From assembly GCF_900090205.1 (NCBI RefSeq), contig NZ_LT607802.1, forward strand, positions 3,867,879 to 3,931,878: a DNA stretch of 64,000 bases, given 5' to 3'. The number at the start of each line of letters is the position of its first letter. The first letter of the stretch is position 1. Source of the stretch: Vogesella sp. LIG4 (GTDB taxonomy: Bacteria > Pseudomonadota > Gammaproteobacteria > Burkholderiales > Chromobacteriaceae). The notes below the pieces were generated by a model. It was not told the DNA's origin. It did no database searches and saw nothing but the letters and a program-made list of their open reading frames with translations. Shown one piece after another: positions 16,529 through 26,749 of this stretch. The position numbers were made by a program, and so were the translations under genes.

Positions 16529-19500
16529 GTTGGCGCACCCCTTCTTGATCGACGAATACGGAGGAAACCACTTTGGCCGGGTACATCTTGCCCTGCGCCC
16601 ACACGTAGACGGTGTCGCCGCTGCGCTGGCTGCCACCCTTGAGCACGGCCATGGCGATGGAGCGGCCAAGGAAGGCGCTGTGGTAGCTGGAGGTGACGTG
16701 GCCCTGCATGGCCGCCGGCGGTGTGGCGTCCGGCGTGGACAGGATCTGCGCGCCTTCGGTCAGCACTACTTTCGGGTCTGCGGTGTACAGGCCCACCAGT
16801 TGTTTGCGGTCGCTGCGCACGGTGTCGGAGCGGCTCAGCGAGCGTTTGCCAAGGAAGCTGAACGGCTTTTTCATGCCCACGGCCCAGCCCATGGCCAAGT
16901 CGATCGGGGTCATCGAGCCGTCGGTATCCTGGCCGACGATGATGAAGCCCTTCTCGGCACGCAGTACGTGCATGGTCTCGGTGCCGTACGGGGTGATGTC
17001 GAACTCGGCGCCGGCAGCCATCACCTGTTCCCAGATGTAGTGGCCGTAGCAGGCGTCGACGTTGATCTCGTAGGCCAGTTCGCCGGAGAAGGAGATGCGG
17101 AACACTTTGGCCGGTACGCCGGCAACGGTGCCTTCGCGCCAGTCCATGAACTTGAAGTTCTCGGCGGACAGGTCGATGTCGCTGCACAGTTTCTGCAGCA
17201 CGGCGCGGCTCTTCGGCCCCACGACCGCGGTGGTGCTCCAGTGGTCAGTGGTGGAGGTGAAGCGTACTTTCAGCTCCGGCCATTCGGTCTGGTGCCAGCG
17301 TTCCAGCCAGTTCAGCACGCGGGCGGCGCCGCCGGTGGTGGTGGTCATGTGGAAGTGGTCGTCCGCCAGGCAGGCGGTCACGCCGTCGTCCATCACCATG
17401 CCGTTCTCGTCCAGCATCAGGCCGTAGCGGCACTTGCCCGGGTCCAGCTTGCTCCAGGCGTTGGAGTAGATGCGGTTGAGGAATTCGCGCGCGTCCGGGC
17501 CTTTCACGTCGATCTTGCCGAGGGTGGAGGCATCCATCACGCCCACGCTGTTACGGGTGGCCAGGCATTCGCGGTCCACGGCCTGGTGCAAGGTTTCCTT
17601 GCCCTTGGGGAAGTACCACGGGCGCATCCACTGGCCGACGGTCTCGAACAGGGCGCCACGCTTGAGGTGCGAGGCCTGCATGGCGGTGTAGCGGCGCGGT
17701 TCGAAGGTGTCGGCCTTGTGGCTGCCGGCCAGTGCACCGAAGGTCACCGGGGTGTAGGCCGGGCGGTAGGTGGTGGTGCCCACCGCGGAGATCGGTTTGC
17801 CCAGTGCTTCGGCGGCGATGGCGAAGCCGTTGACGTTGGACAGTTTGCCCTGGTCGGTACCGAAGCCCAGCGCGGTGTAGCGCTTGACGTGTTCGATGGA
17901 GCGGTAGTTCTCGCGCACCGCCAGGTGGATGTCGGCGGCGGAGACGTCGTTCTGGAAGTCGATGAAGGCTTTGGCGCCATGGCCTTCCGCCAGGCCGTCC
18001 GGCACGCGGAACAGGCGGCGGGTGGCGGCCACTTCGTGCTCGCCGCCCTGCGGGCAGTCGCCGTGGGTGCTGCGGCCGAAGCCGGCCAGCATGGCGCTGG
18101 TGGCGGCGTGGGTCTGTGCCAGTGCGCCGGCCAGTTCCCAGCGGCCGGTGATGGCGCCGGCACAGCTGATGCCCTGGCGGCCTTCGTCCGGTACCACGAA
18201 GGACAGGCTTTCTTCCTTCCAGTACGGGCGGCCGGTGTTGTGGCAGAACAGGTGTACGGTGGAGGTGAGGCCGCCGGAGGACAGGATGCTGTCGGCCGAC
18301 AGGCGCGGGCCTTTGCCGCGCACGGTGTTGGTGAACGGGTCCAGCTGTACCAGCTGTGCGCCGCTGACGGCGGTCCTGCCGTGCACTTCGGCAATGCCGT
18401 AGCCCAGCAGCAGTTCGACGCCGGCCTGCTTGGCCTGCTGCAGGCGCCAGTCGGCGGCACCGCGCAGGCGGGTGTCCACCAGGGTGACGCGGCTGCCGGC
18501 GCTGGCCAGGTCGCGGGCGGTGTCGTAGGCGGCATCGTTGTGCGTCATCAGCAGCACGTTGCGGCCAACGGCAACGCCGTAGCGGTTGAGGTAGGTCTGG
18601 CCGGCGGCGGCGGTCATCACCCCCGGGCGGTCGTTGTTGCCGAAGACCAGCGGGCGTTCGATGGCGCCGGCGGCCAGCACCACGTGGTGGGCGCGGATCT
18701 TGTGCAGGCGCTGACGCGGCTGGCTGCGGTCGCGGCTGCCCGGTGCCAGGTGGTCCTGGCGCAGTTCCAGCGCCTGTACCAGGTTCTGTTCGTGCAGCGC
18801 GAAGGCGGTGGTGCGGGTCAGTACGCTGACGTTGCCCAGGCTGTCCAGCTCGGCCAGGCGCTCGCCCACCCACTGCATCGCCGGCTTGCCGTCGATCTGG
18901 GCGCTGGCGTCGGACAGCATCCAGCCGCCGGCTTCGTTCTGTTCGTCCACCAGCAGGGTCTTGAGGCCGGCGCGGCCGGCCAGGGTGGCGGCCCACAGGC
19001 CGCAGGCGCCACCGCCCACTACCAGCACGTCTACGTGGTGGTGCAGGTGGTCGTAGAATTCCGGGTCGGCTTCCACCGGCGCGCGGCCATAGCCGGCGGC
19101 CTTGCGGATCATCTTCTCGTACAGCGGCCAGGCGGCTTTCACCGGGCCCATGAAGGTCTTGTAGTAGAAGCCCGGCGGCATGAAGCGGCTGAAGGTGCCG
19201 GCCAGACCCTTGAGGTCGAAGTTCAGCGACGGGAAGCCGGTGGTGGTGGTGGCGGACAGGCCGTCATACAGCTCCACCTGGGTGGCTTTCAGGTCCGGCA
19301 CGGTCAGCGCGCCGGTTTCCAGCTGGATCAGCGCGTTCGGCTCTTCCGAGCCGTGGCCGATGATGCCGCGCGGGCGGCCGTACTTGAAGCTGCGGCCGAT
19401 CAGCTTGACGCCATTGGCGATCAGCGCCGAGGCCAGGGTATCGCCGGCAAAGCCCTGCATGCGCTTGCCGTCGAAAGTGAACTGCAGCGGCGCCTGGCTG

Positions 19501-19541
19501 TTGATGCGCTGGCTGCTGCGGTGGACACGGTAGGCGCTCAT
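16521..19541 (-). CDS. soxA: Sarcosine oxidase alpha subunit
   Basis: The 1006-residue protein has the full alpha-subunit layout. An N-terminal ferredoxin-like domain comes first (residues about 15-100, with FKYGRPRGIIGHGSEEPNAL), then an NAD/FAD domain (VDVLVVGGGACGLWAATLAG near 170) and a C-terminal GcvT-like THF domain (EFLNRIYSNAWSKLDPGKCRYGLML onward). The tetramer oxidises sarcosine to glycine, H2O2 and 5,10-methylene-THF (formaldehyde without THF). GGAGAG precedes the start, which overlaps soxD by 4 bases. Length is normal and the frame is intact. Confidence 0.95.
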   Translation of the reverse strand: MSAYRVHRSSQRINSQAPLQFTFDGKRMQGFAGDTLASALIANGVKLIGRSFKYGRPRGIIGHGSEEPNALIQLETGALTVPDLKATQVELYDGLSATTTTGFPSLNFDLKGLAGTFSRFMPPGFYYKTFMGPVKAAWPLYEKMIRKAAGYGRAPVEADPEFYDHLHHHVDVLVVGGGACGLWAATLAGRAGLKTLLVDEQNEAGGWMLSDASAQIDGKPAMQWVGERLAELDSLGNVSVLTRTTAFALHEQNLVQALELRQDHLAPGSRDRSQPRQRLHKIRAHHVVLAAGAIERPLVFGNNDRPGVMTAAAGQTYLNRYGVAVGRNVLLMTHNDAAYDTARDLASAGSRVTLVDTRLRGAADWRLQQAKQAGVELLLGYGIAEVHGRTAVSGAQLVQLDPFTNTVRGKGPRLSADSILSSGGLTSTVHLFCHNTGRPYWKEESLSFVVPDEGRQGISCAGAITGRWELAGALAQTHAATSAMLAGFGRSTHGDCPQGGEHEVAATRRLFRVPDGLAEGHGAKAFIDFQNDVSAADIHLAVRENYRSIEHVKRYTALGFGTDQGKLSNVNGFAIAAEALGKPISAVGTTTYRPAYTPVTFGALAGSHKADTFEPRRYTAMQASHLKRGALFETVGQWMRPWYFPKGKETLHQAVDRECLATRNSVGVMDASTLGKIDVKGPDAREFLNRIYSNAWSKLDPGKCRYGLMLDENGMVMDDGVTACLADDHFHMTTTTGGAARVLNWLERWHQTEWPELKVRFTSTTDHWSTTAVVGPKSRAVLQKLCSDIDLSAENFKFMDWREGTVAGVPAKVFRISFSGELAYEINVDACYGHYIWEQVMAAGAEFDITPYGTETMHVLRAEKGFIIVGQDTDGSMTPIDLAMGWAVGMKKPFSFLGKRSLSRSDTVRSDRKQLVGLYTADPKVVLTEGAQILSTPDATPPAAMQGHVTSSYHSAFLGRSIAMAVLKGGSQRSGDTVYVWAQGKMYPAKVVSSVFVDQEGVRQHA

Positions 19542-19834
19542 GCTTCGCTCTCCTTCAGGTAATGCGCTTTGCCTTCTGCCAGCGTCCAGCTGCCGGCAAT
19601 CTGGTAACTGGCGGTGTGACGCTTGACGACGAACACCTTGCGGCAGCCGGCGGTGTGCTGCCATTGCTCCCAGAACCAGCCGCGGGTGTTCTTGCGCATG
19701 AACAGGTAATCGCCCCATTCGGCGTCGCTGGCATCTTCCGGGCTGGCCGGGCGGGCAATATAGGCCTCGCCGGCATAGCTGAATTCTTCTTCCTCGCGGG
19801 TGGCCCCGCAGTGCGGACAGTGAAGCTGGAACAT
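19538..19834 (-). CDS. soxD: Sarcosine oxidase delta subunit
   Basis: The 98-residue protein carries the zinc-binding pattern of delta subunits: Cys6 and Cys9 in CPHC with His60 and Cys64 in WQHTAGCRKVF. The motif GDYLFMRKNTRGWFWEQW is typical of the family. It is a small structural subunit of heterotetrameric sarcosine oxidase. A GAGGAGGAGAG ribosome site precedes the start; the frame extends upstream only through a structured intercistronic region. The stop overlaps the soxA start by 4 bases. Confidence 0.93.
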   Translation of the reverse strand: MFQLHCPHCGATREEEEFSYAGEAYIARPASPEDASDAEWGDYLFMRKNTRGWFWEQWQHTAGCRKVFVVKRHTASYQIAGSWTLAEGKAHYLKESEA

Positions 19835-19850
19835 CGAACTCTCCTCCTCA

Positions 19851-19965
19851 AGCTTGTTCACAAACCCCAGCGTAGCGGTCCCTGCTAGGCGCGCCGCCGC
19901 AGACAGTACTAATCGTACGGCAAGGCGGCGCAACAACGCAGGGAGGGGTTTGTGGGCAAGCTTCT
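19851..19965 (-). other. Long imperfect hairpin between soxB and soxD
   Basis: Nearly the whole soxB-soxD gap can fold back on itself. CACAAACCCC pairs with GGGGTTTGTG, CCCTGC with GCAGGG, and an inner GCGCCGCC with GGCGGCGC. It probably forms in the sox mRNA and could stabilise the upstream soxB message or set subunit ratios by partial termination. Confidence 0.6.
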
Positions 19966-19967
19966 CC

Positions 19968-21221
19968 TTAGTGGGCTACGCCGGCGGCGCCGTGCTCGTC
20001 GATCAGATGGCCGCTGCTGAAGCGGTCCAGCGCAAAGGCGGCGTTCAGCGGATGCGGCGCATCGTTGGCGATGGTGTGGGCGAACACGTGACCCGAGCCC
20101 GGCGTGGCCTTGAAGCCACCGGTACCCCAGCCGCAGTTGAAATACAGCCCCTTCACCGGCGACTTGCCGATGATCGGACAGGCGTCCGGCGCCACGTCCA
20201 CGATGCCGCCCCACTGGCGGTTCAGCCGCACGCGCGAGAAGCTGGGGAACAGCTCGATGATGGCGGCGGCAGTGTGCTCGATCACGTGCGGACTGCCGCG
20301 CTGGCCGTAGCCCAGGTAGCTGTCGATACCGGCGCCGATCACCAGCTCGCCCTTGTCGGACTGGCTGACATAGCCGTGCACCGCGTTGGACATCACCACG
20401 GTATCCAGGCACGGCTTCATCGATTCGGACACGAAGGCCTGCAGCGGGTGGCTCTCCAGCGGCAGCCGCACCTTGGCCATCTTGGCCAGGGTGGAGGTGC
20501 TGCCGGCGGCGACACAGCCGACACGGTCGGCGAACACATCGCCCTGGCTGGTATGCACGCCCTTGATACGGCCATCCTCGATGATCATGCCGGTGACTTC
20601 GCACTGCTCGATCAGGTCCACGCCCAGCTCGCTGGCGGCGCGGGCAAAGCCCCAGGCCACCGCATCGTGACGTGCCACCCCGCCGCGCGGCTGGTAGCTG
20701 GCGCCCATCACCGGGAAGCGGGTGCTGGCACCCACATCCATCAGCGGCACGATGTCCTGGATTTCCTTGGGCGACAGGATCACGCCGTCGATGCCGTTCA
20801 GCACGTTGGCGTTCACCCGGCGCTCGATGTCGCGCATGTCCTGCAGGGTGTGGCCGAGGTTCATCACCCCGCGCTGGCTGAACATCACGTTGAAGTTCAG
20901 CTCCTGCGACAGCCCTTCCCACAGCTTGAGCGCGTGCTCGTACAGGTGGGCCGATTCGTCCCACAGGTAGTTGGAGCGCACGATGGTGGTGTTGCGGGCG
21001 GTGTTGCCGCCGCCGAGATAGCCTTTCTCGAGCACTGCCACGTTCTTGACGCCGTGGTTCTTGGCCAGGTAGTAGGCGGTGGCCAAACCATGGCCGCCAC
21101 CGCCGATGATGATCACGTCGTAACGCGACTTGAGCTGCGGCGTGCGCCAGGCAGGCTGCCAGGTTTCATGATGTTTGAGCCCGTGTTTGAGCAGGCTCCA
21201 GAAAGAGTAACGGTTTGCCAT
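19968..21221 (-). CDS. soxB: Sarcosine oxidase beta subunit
   Basis: The 417-residue protein is the FAD-binding catalytic subunit. The dinucleotide motif GGGGHG lies at 40-45, and [36 protein letters not shown] is a signature of SoxB, including the region that carries covalent FMN in the family. First gene of soxBDAG; GGGGAG lies 5 bases before the ATG. The 226-base gap to pyc upstream contains the sox promoter region and the pyc terminator, so the operon is probably transcribed independently. Together with GbcAB it belongs to betaine breakdown. Confidence 0.95.
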   Translation of the reverse strand: MANRYSFWSLLKHGLKHHETWQPAWRTPQLKSRYDVIIIGGGGHGLATAYYLAKNHGVKNVAVLEKGYLGGGNTARNTTIVRSNYLWDESAHLYEHALKLWEGLSQELNFNVMFSQRGVMNLGHTLQDMRDIERRVNANVLNGIDGVILSPKEIQDIVPLMDVGASTRFPVMGASYQPRGGVARHDAVAWGFARAASELGVDLIEQCEVTGMIIEDGRIKGVHTSQGDVFADRVGCVAAGSTSTLAKMAKVRLPLESHPLQAFVSESMKPCLDTVVMSNAVHGYVSQSDKGELVIGAGIDSYLGYGQRGSPHVIEHTAAAIIELFPSFSRVRLNRQWGGIVDVAPDACPIIGKSPVKGLYFNCGWGTGGFKATPGSGHVFAHTIANDAPHPLNAAFALDRFSSGHLIDEHGAAGVAH

Positions 21222-21397
21222 GGGGACTCCCCATATTGTTGCCAGAATGTGACTTCATTGTTGGTCAACTCACCCATAAAGAATGGCCCACACTAGACAA
21301 GCTCCGTGCTTATTGCGTCCTTGGGTGGCCGCAATGGCGCGGCCCAGTCGGGCCGCAGGCAAGGCGCATGCTCCCCTGCCCGCCCGCGCATAAAAAA

Positions 21398-21420
21398 ACC
21401 CCGCCAGGGGAAGGCGGGGT
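21398..21420 (-). terminator. Terminator of pyc
   Basis: On the minus strand ACCCCGCC and GGCGGGGT form a short stem followed by a run of seven T. It lies about 30 bases after the pyc stop and separates pyc from the sox operon. Confidence 0.9.
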
Positions 21421-21447
21421 AAGGGAACAAGCCCCACAGAGAAGCAA

Positions 21448-24400
21448 CTACGCAAACACGGCCAACAAATCCTTATTGGCAATCCGCTTGCCCGATGTCA
21501 CCAGCACCTGCTGGATCACGCCATCGCGCTCCGCCTTGATCGCCACTTCCATCTTCATCGCCTCGATGGTCAGCAGCGTATCACCCTGCTGCACGCGCTG
21601 CCCTGCGGCCACCAGCACGGTGCTGACCATGCCCGGCATCGGCGCGCCCACGTGGTGCGGGTTGTCCTCTTCCGCCTTGGGCTGTGCGCTGGCGGCGGCG
21701 GCGCCGGCCTTGGCCACCTTGATCACCCGCGCCTGGCCGTTCAGTTCGAAGAACAGTTTGACGTGGCCATCGTCAGTGTCGGCGCGGCCCAGCAGCTGCA
21801 CGATCAGCGTCTTGCCGCGCTCCAGTTCGATGCAGACTTCCTCGCCTTCCTTCAGGCCGTAGAAGAAGGCGCTGGTCGGCAGGATCGATACGTCGCCGAA
21901 ACGGGCGCTGTGGGCGGCGAAGTCCTTGAACACCTTGGGGTACATCAGGTGCGAGGCCAGTTCCTGCTCGCTGCAGTCGCGGCCCAGGCTTGCGGCCAAC
22001 CTTTGCTGCTCGGCCGCCAGGTCCACCGCCGGCAACAGCGCGCCGGCACGCTGGGTGAGCGCGGGTGCGCCTTTCAGCACCTTGCGCTGCAAGGCCTCGG
22101 GGAAGCCGTGTGCCGGGTAGCCCAGCTCGCCCTTGAACAGCGATACCACCGAATCCGGGAAGTCGATCGCCCGTTGCGGGTCGGCCACCTGCGCCGGGGT
22201 GAGGTCGTTGGAGACCATGAACAGCGCCATGTCGCCCACCACCTTGGAGGTGGGGGTGACCTTGACGATGTCGCCGAACAGCAGGTTGACCTGGGCATAG
22301 GCTTCGGCCACTTCCGGCCAGCGCGCTTCCAGCCCCATCGAGCGTGCCTGTTCGCGCAGGTTGGTGACCTGCCCGCCCGGCATTTCGTGGTGGTACACCG
22401 CGGCGGTGCCGGCGCGCATGTCGGCTTCGAACGGCGCGTAGCTGCGGCGCACCTGTTCCCAGTAGTCCGACAGCTGCTGCAGCCCTTGCGGGTCCAGCCC
22501 GCTGTCGCGCGGCCCGCCGGCCAGTGCGGCGACGATGGCGCCCATGTTCGGCTGTGAGGTCAGGCCGCTCATGGCGTCCAGCGCCGCGTCCACTGCGTCG
22601 ACGCCGGCATCGATGGCGGCCAGCACGCTGGCGGCAGCAATGCCGGAGGTGTCGTGGGTGTGAAAGTGGATTGGCAGGCCGACTTCCTGCTTCAGCGCGC
22701 TGACCAGGGCCGAGACCGCGCGCGGCTTGCAGATGCCGGCCATGTCCTTGATGGCGATGATGTGGGCACCGGCCTGTTCCAGTTGCTTGGCCATGTCCAC
22801 GTAGTAGCGCAGGTTGTAGCGCGGGCGGCTGCTGTCGAACAGGTCGCCGGTATAGCAGATGGCGGCTTCGCACAGCGCCCCGCTCTCGCGCACCGCGTCC
22901 ATCGCCACGCGCATGTTCTCCACCCAGTTCAGCGAGTCGAACACGCGGAACAGGTCGACGCCGCCGGCGGCGGCCTGCTGGATGAACTGGCGTACCACGT
23001 TATCCGGGTAGTTGGTGTAGCCCACCGCGTTGGAGGCGCGCAGCAGCATCTGCAACAGCGTGCCGGGCACCGCTTCGCGCAATGCGGCCAACCTTTGCCA
23101 CGGGTCTTCCTGCAGGAAGCGCATGGCCACGTCGAACGTCGCCCCGCCCCAGCATTCCAGCGACAGCAGCTGCGGCGCCAGCTTGGCGTAGTACGGCGCA
23201 ATCGCCAGCATGTCGGTGCTGCGCATGCGGGTGGCAAACAGCGACTGGTGCGCGTCGCGCATGGTGGTGTCGGTGATCAGCACCTGCGGCTGCTCGCGCA
23301 TCCACTGCGCGAAGCGCTCGGCGCCGAGTTCCTTCAAGCGGTCGCGGCTGCCTTTGACGGTGGGGGTCGGTGTCGTCACCACCGGCAGTCGTGGCTGCGC
23401 CGGCAGCGGGCTGGGGCGCGTACGGCCGGCCATTTCCGGGTTGCCGTTGACGATCACCTCGCCCAGGAAGCTCAGCAGCTTGGTGGCGCGGTCGCGGCGG
23501 GCGGAGAAGCGGAACAGCTCCGGGCTGCTATCGATAAAGCGCGTGGTGCACTGCCCGGACACGAACAGCGGGTGGGTGATGACGTTCTGCAGGAACGGCA
23601 GGTTGCTGGACACGCCGCGGATGCGGAATTCGCGCAGCGCGCGGTGCATGCGGGCATTGGCCTCGCTGGCGGTATGGCCCCATACCGTGACCTTGACCAG
23701 CAGCGAGTCGTAGAACGGGGTGATCACCGCGCCACCGTAGGCGGTGCCGCCATCCAGCCGCACGCCGAAACCGGCGGCGCTGCGGTAGGCGGTGAGGCGG
23801 CCATAGTCGGGGGTAAAGCCGTTCTCCGGGTCTTCGGTGGTGACGCGGCATTGCAGCGCGTGGCCGCTGAGGCGAATGTCAGACTGCGCCGGCACGAAGC
23901 TTTCCTCGCTGCCGATGCGCGCGCCTTCGGAAATGCGGATCTGCGCCTTGACGATGTCCACGCCGGTGACCGCCTCGGTGACGGTGTGCTCCACCTGGAT
24001 GCGCGGGTTGACCTCGATGAAGTAGAACTGGCCGCTATCGGCATCCTGCAGGAATTCCACCGTGCCGGCGTGGGTGTAGTCCACCTGCCGCGCCAGCTTC
24101 AGCGCAGCCGCGCACAGCTCGCTGCGCTGCTGCTCACTCAGGTACGGCGCCGGTGCGCGCTCCACCACTTTCTGGTTGCGGCGCTGCACCGAGCAATCGC
24201 GCTCGAACAAATGCACCAGGTTGCCGTGCTGGTCGCCCAGCACCTGTACCTCGACGTGGTGCGCGCGGCGCACCAGCTTCTCCAGGTACACCTCGTCGTT
24301 GCCGAAGGCGGCCAGCGCCTCGCGCCGCGCCACGTCCATGGCGTCGGCCAGCTCGCCCTCGTGTTCCACCACGCGCATGCCGCGCCCGCCGCCGCCCCAG

Positions 24401-24888
24401 CTGGCCTTCAGCATCAGCGGGTAGCCAACGTTGGCCGCAAGCTGCTTAGCTTCGGCGATGTCGTACGGCAGTGCGCCGGTCGCCGGGACCACCGGCACGC
24501 CGGCAGCCTGCGCCAGCTCGCGCGCCGCCACCTTGTTGCCCAGCTGGCGCATCACTTCCGGCCGGGGGCCGATGAAGGTGATGCCGGCGGCGGCACAGGC
24601 CTCGGCGAACTCCGGGTTCTCCGACAGGAAGCCGTAGCCGGGGTGAATGGCATCCACCCTGGCTTCCTTGGCGATGCGGATGATGTCGGGGATGTCGAGA
24701 TAGGCGGCGATGGGTTTCTTGCCGGCACCCACCTGGTAGGCCTCGTCGGCCTTGGTGCGATGCAGGGCGAGCTTGTCCTCTTCGGCGTAGATGGCCACGG
24801 TGCGAATGTTCATTTCGCTGGCGGCGCGCATCACGCGGATGGCGATTTCGCTGCGGTTGGCGATCAGGATGCTGCGGATAGGTTTCAT
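21448..24888 (-). CDS. pyc: Pyruvate carboxylase
   Basis: The 1146-residue single-chain enzyme has all domains in order. Biotin carboxylase comes first (IRSILIANRSEIAIRVMRA, then KASWGGGGRGMRVV). The carboxyltransferase follows (LITDTTMRDAHQSLFATRMR, FHTHDTSG), and last comes a biotinyl domain with EAMKMEV, in which Lys1112 would carry biotin. It carboxylates pyruvate to oxaloacetate in the cytoplasm. The start MKPIRSIL matches the family N-terminus; a 35-codon upstream extension does not. Its position between the sox operon and the GbdR-like gene suggests an anaplerotic role when cells grow on betaine-derived serine and pyruvate. Confidence 0.95.
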   Translation of the reverse strand: MKPIRSILIANRSEIAIRVMRAASEMNIRTVAIYAEEDKLALHRTKADEAYQVGAGKKPIAAYLDIPDIIRIAKEARVDAIHPGYGFLSENPEFAEACAAAGITFIGPRPEVMRQLGNKVAARELAQAAGVPVVPATGALPYDIAEAKQLAANVGYPLMLKASWGGGGRGMRVVEHEGELADAMDVARREALAAFGNDEVYLEKLVRRAHHVEVQVLGDQHGNLVHLFERDCSVQRRNQKVVERAPAPYLSEQQRSELCAAALKLARQVDYTHAGTVEFLQDADSGQFYFIEVNPRIQVEHTVTEAVTGVDIVKAQIRISEGARIGSEESFVPAQSDIRLSGHALQCRVTTEDPENGFTPDYGRLTAYRSAAGFGVRLDGGTAYGGAVITPFYDSLLVKVTVWGHTASEANARMHRALREFRIRGVSSNLPFLQNVITHPLFVSGQCTTRFIDSSPELFRFSARRDRATKLLSFLGEVIVNGNPEMAGRTRPSPLPAQPRLPVVTTPTPTVKGSRDRLKELGAERFAQWMREQPQVLITDTTMRDAHQSLFATRMRSTDMLAIAPYYAKLAPQLLSLECWGGATFDVAMRFLQEDPWQRLAALREAVPGTLLQMLLRASNAVGYTNYPDNVVRQFIQQAAAGGVDLFRVFDSLNWVENMRVAMDAVRESGALCEAAICYTGDLFDSSRPRYNLRYYVDMAKQLEQAGAHIIAIKDMAGICKPRAVSALVSALKQEVGLPIHFHTHDTSGIAAASVLAAIDAGVDAVDAALDAMSGLTSQPNMGAIVAALAGGPRDSGLDPQGLQQLSDYWEQVRRSYAPFEADMRAGTAAVYHHEMPGGQVTNLREQARSMGLEARWPEVAEAYAQVNLLFGDIVKVTPTSKVVGDMALFMVSNDLTPAQVADPQRAIDFPDSVVSLFKGELGYPAHGFPEALQRKVLKGAPALTQRAGALLPAVDLAAEQQRLAASLGRDCSEQELASHLMYPKVFKDFAAHSARFGDVSILPTSAFFYGLKEGEEVCIELERGKTLIVQLLGRADTDDGHVKLFFELNGQARVIKVAKAGAAAASAQPKAEEDNPHHVGAPMPGMVSTVLVAAGQRVQQGDTLLTIEAMKMEVAIKAERDGVIQQVLVTSGKRIANKDLLAVFA

Positions 24889-25190
24889 ATGGTCCCAATG
24901 CAAATGACTATTCTTGAATACAGAATTGCAATCGCCATCAGACATGAATGCCCAAACAGCCCAAGGAGTGCCTTCAGCAGGCTCCAAAGCCAATCAGCAC
25001 ATTACACAAGAAAAGGCAGCGTTCACCCCTGGCTTACAAGCGATGCCACTTCACAAGCAAATCGATTAAGCCATGGGCAAAAGTGGAAGACTTGACCACA
25101 AGCGACTTAAATCAGGCTGCTTTGCGCCACCCGCAACATACGCGGCGCCATGAAGCAGGCCCGGCCTCCAGCCAGCATTCAGGGCACCCT
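24889..25190. other. Gene-free region upstream of pyc
   Basis: About 300 bases separate the pyc start from the 3' end of the GlxA-family gene. It presumably holds the pyc promoter. No hairpin, repeat or small gene was recognised. Confidence 0.4.
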
Positions 25191-26201
25191 TTACTCGCTG
25201 CAATGCACCGCCGAGGTCTTGCGCATTTGGGTGGGAGAAACGCCAAACTCCACCCGGAAGCGCCGGGAAAAATGCGAGGTATCCAGGAAGCCGCATTCCA
25301 GCGCAATCAGCGAGATGGCGCCACCGGTATTAAGCACCAGGTTCCTGGCATGATTGATTCTGAGTTTTATTGAAAACTCTGCCGGCGACAGGCCGATTTC
25401 CTTGACGAAAAGCCGCTCCAGATGCCGGGGGCTCAAATTGATTTTCTTGGCCAGATCTTCAATGGCAAGTGGCGTGCCTATGTTTCTTTCAATCAGCAAC
25501 ATGGCTTTTCTGACATGCGGATTCAGCACCTTGGCATTGAGAAACGGCTGCGGCTGCGGCATTTTCTCTGAGAAAGACAGCTCCTCCAGCATGATTCTAA
25601 GCGCCCGCGAAGCCTCGTATTTACCGCAGTGCTTGCCGATCAGGTTTGCTGCCAGGTGCATGGCGCCTGCGGAGCCGGCACAGGTTATTCTGTCGCGGTC
25701 AATAATGAACAGGCTGTCCGAACTTGCCTGCAGCTCGGGAAACTCCACTTCAAACTGCTGGTGATGGAACCAGCTCACACAGGCGCGATGCGATTTCATC
25801 AGCCCGGCCCGCGCCAGAATGAAACTGCCGGTGCACACCCCGACCAGTGCCACGCCCTGCTCGGCCGCCTCTTTCAGATAATTCACCAGCAGCGGCGATA
25901 TTTTCTTGCCGGCATGCAAAAGCCCACCCACCACCACGATGTAATCGAACTGCGAGGGGTCAACCAGCCCCGAGGTTGGCCGCACTTCAATGCCACTACT
26001 CGACACGATGGACTGGCTATTAAAGCCAAGCACTTTCCACTTGCAGCGAATCTGACGACTGAAATCGCCATCATCGGCAGCCAGCCGCAGCACATCGATG
26101 AAATTGGAAAATGCGCTAAGAGTAAAATCAGGAGACAATATAAAACCCACAGTCAATGGCTCAACTGCCGATTTTTCACTCGAATTAAAAATGGACCCCA
26201 T
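25191..26201 (-). CDS. GlxA-family AraC-type regulator, GbdR/CdhR-like
   Basis: The 336-residue protein joins an N-terminal DJ-1/PfpI-like domain (residues 15-190; VGFILSPDFTLSAFSNFIDVLR, VVVGGLLHAG, GVCTGSFILARAGL) to a C-terminal AraC double helix-turn-helix (IEDLAKKINLSPRHLERLFVKEIG, ECGFLDTSHFSRRFRVEFGVSP). This is the family of GbdR and CdhR, which activate betaine and carnitine genes in Pseudomonas. Lying amid gbcAB, sox, glyA and a betaine transporter, it is the best candidate for GbdR here. The box CATTACCAAAAG (one mismatch) lies about 420 bases upstream. The assignment rests on family and context. Confidence 0.82.
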   Translation of the reverse strand: MGSIFNSSEKSAVEPLTVGFILSPDFTLSAFSNFIDVLRLAADDGDFSRQIRCKWKVLGFNSQSIVSSSGIEVRPTSGLVDPSQFDYIVVVGGLLHAGKKISPLLVNYLKEAAEQGVALVGVCTGSFILARAGLMKSHRACVSWFHHQQFEVEFPELQASSDSLFIIDRDRITCAGSAGAMHLAANLIGKHCGKYEASRALRIMLEELSFSEKMPQPQPFLNAKVLNPHVRKAMLLIERNIGTPLAIEDLAKKINLSPRHLERLFVKEIGLSPAEFSIKLRINHARNLVLNTGGAISLIALECGFLDTSHFSRRFRVEFGVSPTQMRKTSAVHCSE

Positions 26202-26749
26202 GACACACCCTATAACGCAAGAACAGGAAAAACATCACGCACCACATCGTGGCAGCCATATGATGCATATCAATGCAAGAAGCACAACACCATTACAACA
26301 TTAAAACAGCGCCACAACACAGTTAATACGGAGAATGGCAAATCGTGGGCCGGGTTATCAAACCCGATGATAACAATGCTTTCCGCGCCACCGGCCGCTA
26401 CTGCCGGCCAGCGCAATGCGCGGCAACATCCGCCCGGCAACGATAGCCAGACGGCTCCCAGGCGCAGGCACGGCTGGCACCGCCAGCGCGGCCACTATAC
26501 CGTGCTCCGGGTGTGGGCTACAGCAGTGCTAAAGCCGAGCCCGACATCCCTACCATGCCTGACTGCAGCGTAGCAAGACTGCGCCTTGGCCCCAGCAACA
26601 TTTACTGCAGCCTTTCACCTACTTTTGGTAATACCTCGTAATGCATTCACCCGGGCCCTGCAGGCCGCCAAAAAATACGGGCCTGGCAACCATTGCGGCT
26701 ACCAGACCCTTCTTCTGTTTTTACGCCAACACCCTATTGCAGCATTACC
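26202..26749. other. Long regulatory gap between the GlxA-family gene and the chemoreceptor gene
   Basis: About 550 bases have no gene. The part next to the regulator is AT-rich and A-rich. Positions 26554-26645 hold one copy of an 80-base repeat shared with the region upstream of proV, including a CATTAC/CCAAAAG box pair. Confidence 0.5.
26554..26645 (-). repeat. Copy 1 of an 80-base diverged repeat with candidate operator
   Basis: The stretch from GACTGCAGCGTAGCAAGACT to ACTTTTGGTA matches the region at 39914-40000 at about 85% over 70 bases, the two ends being identical. On the minus strand it reads CATTACGAGGTATTACCAAAAG, so the box points toward the GlxA-family gene, as its counterparts do toward gbcA and proV. 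Confidence 0.6.

Noticed and set aside
16431..19562. A 1043-codon open frame antisense to soxA
   Set aside because: It is the complement of the well-supported soxA gene, rich in His/Gly/Ala from GC-rich complementary codons, with no family motif or ribosome site.
22654..25095. An 813-codon open frame antisense to pyc
   Set aside because: Same effect: the pyc frame on the other strand explains it fully, including the biotin carboxylase motifs.
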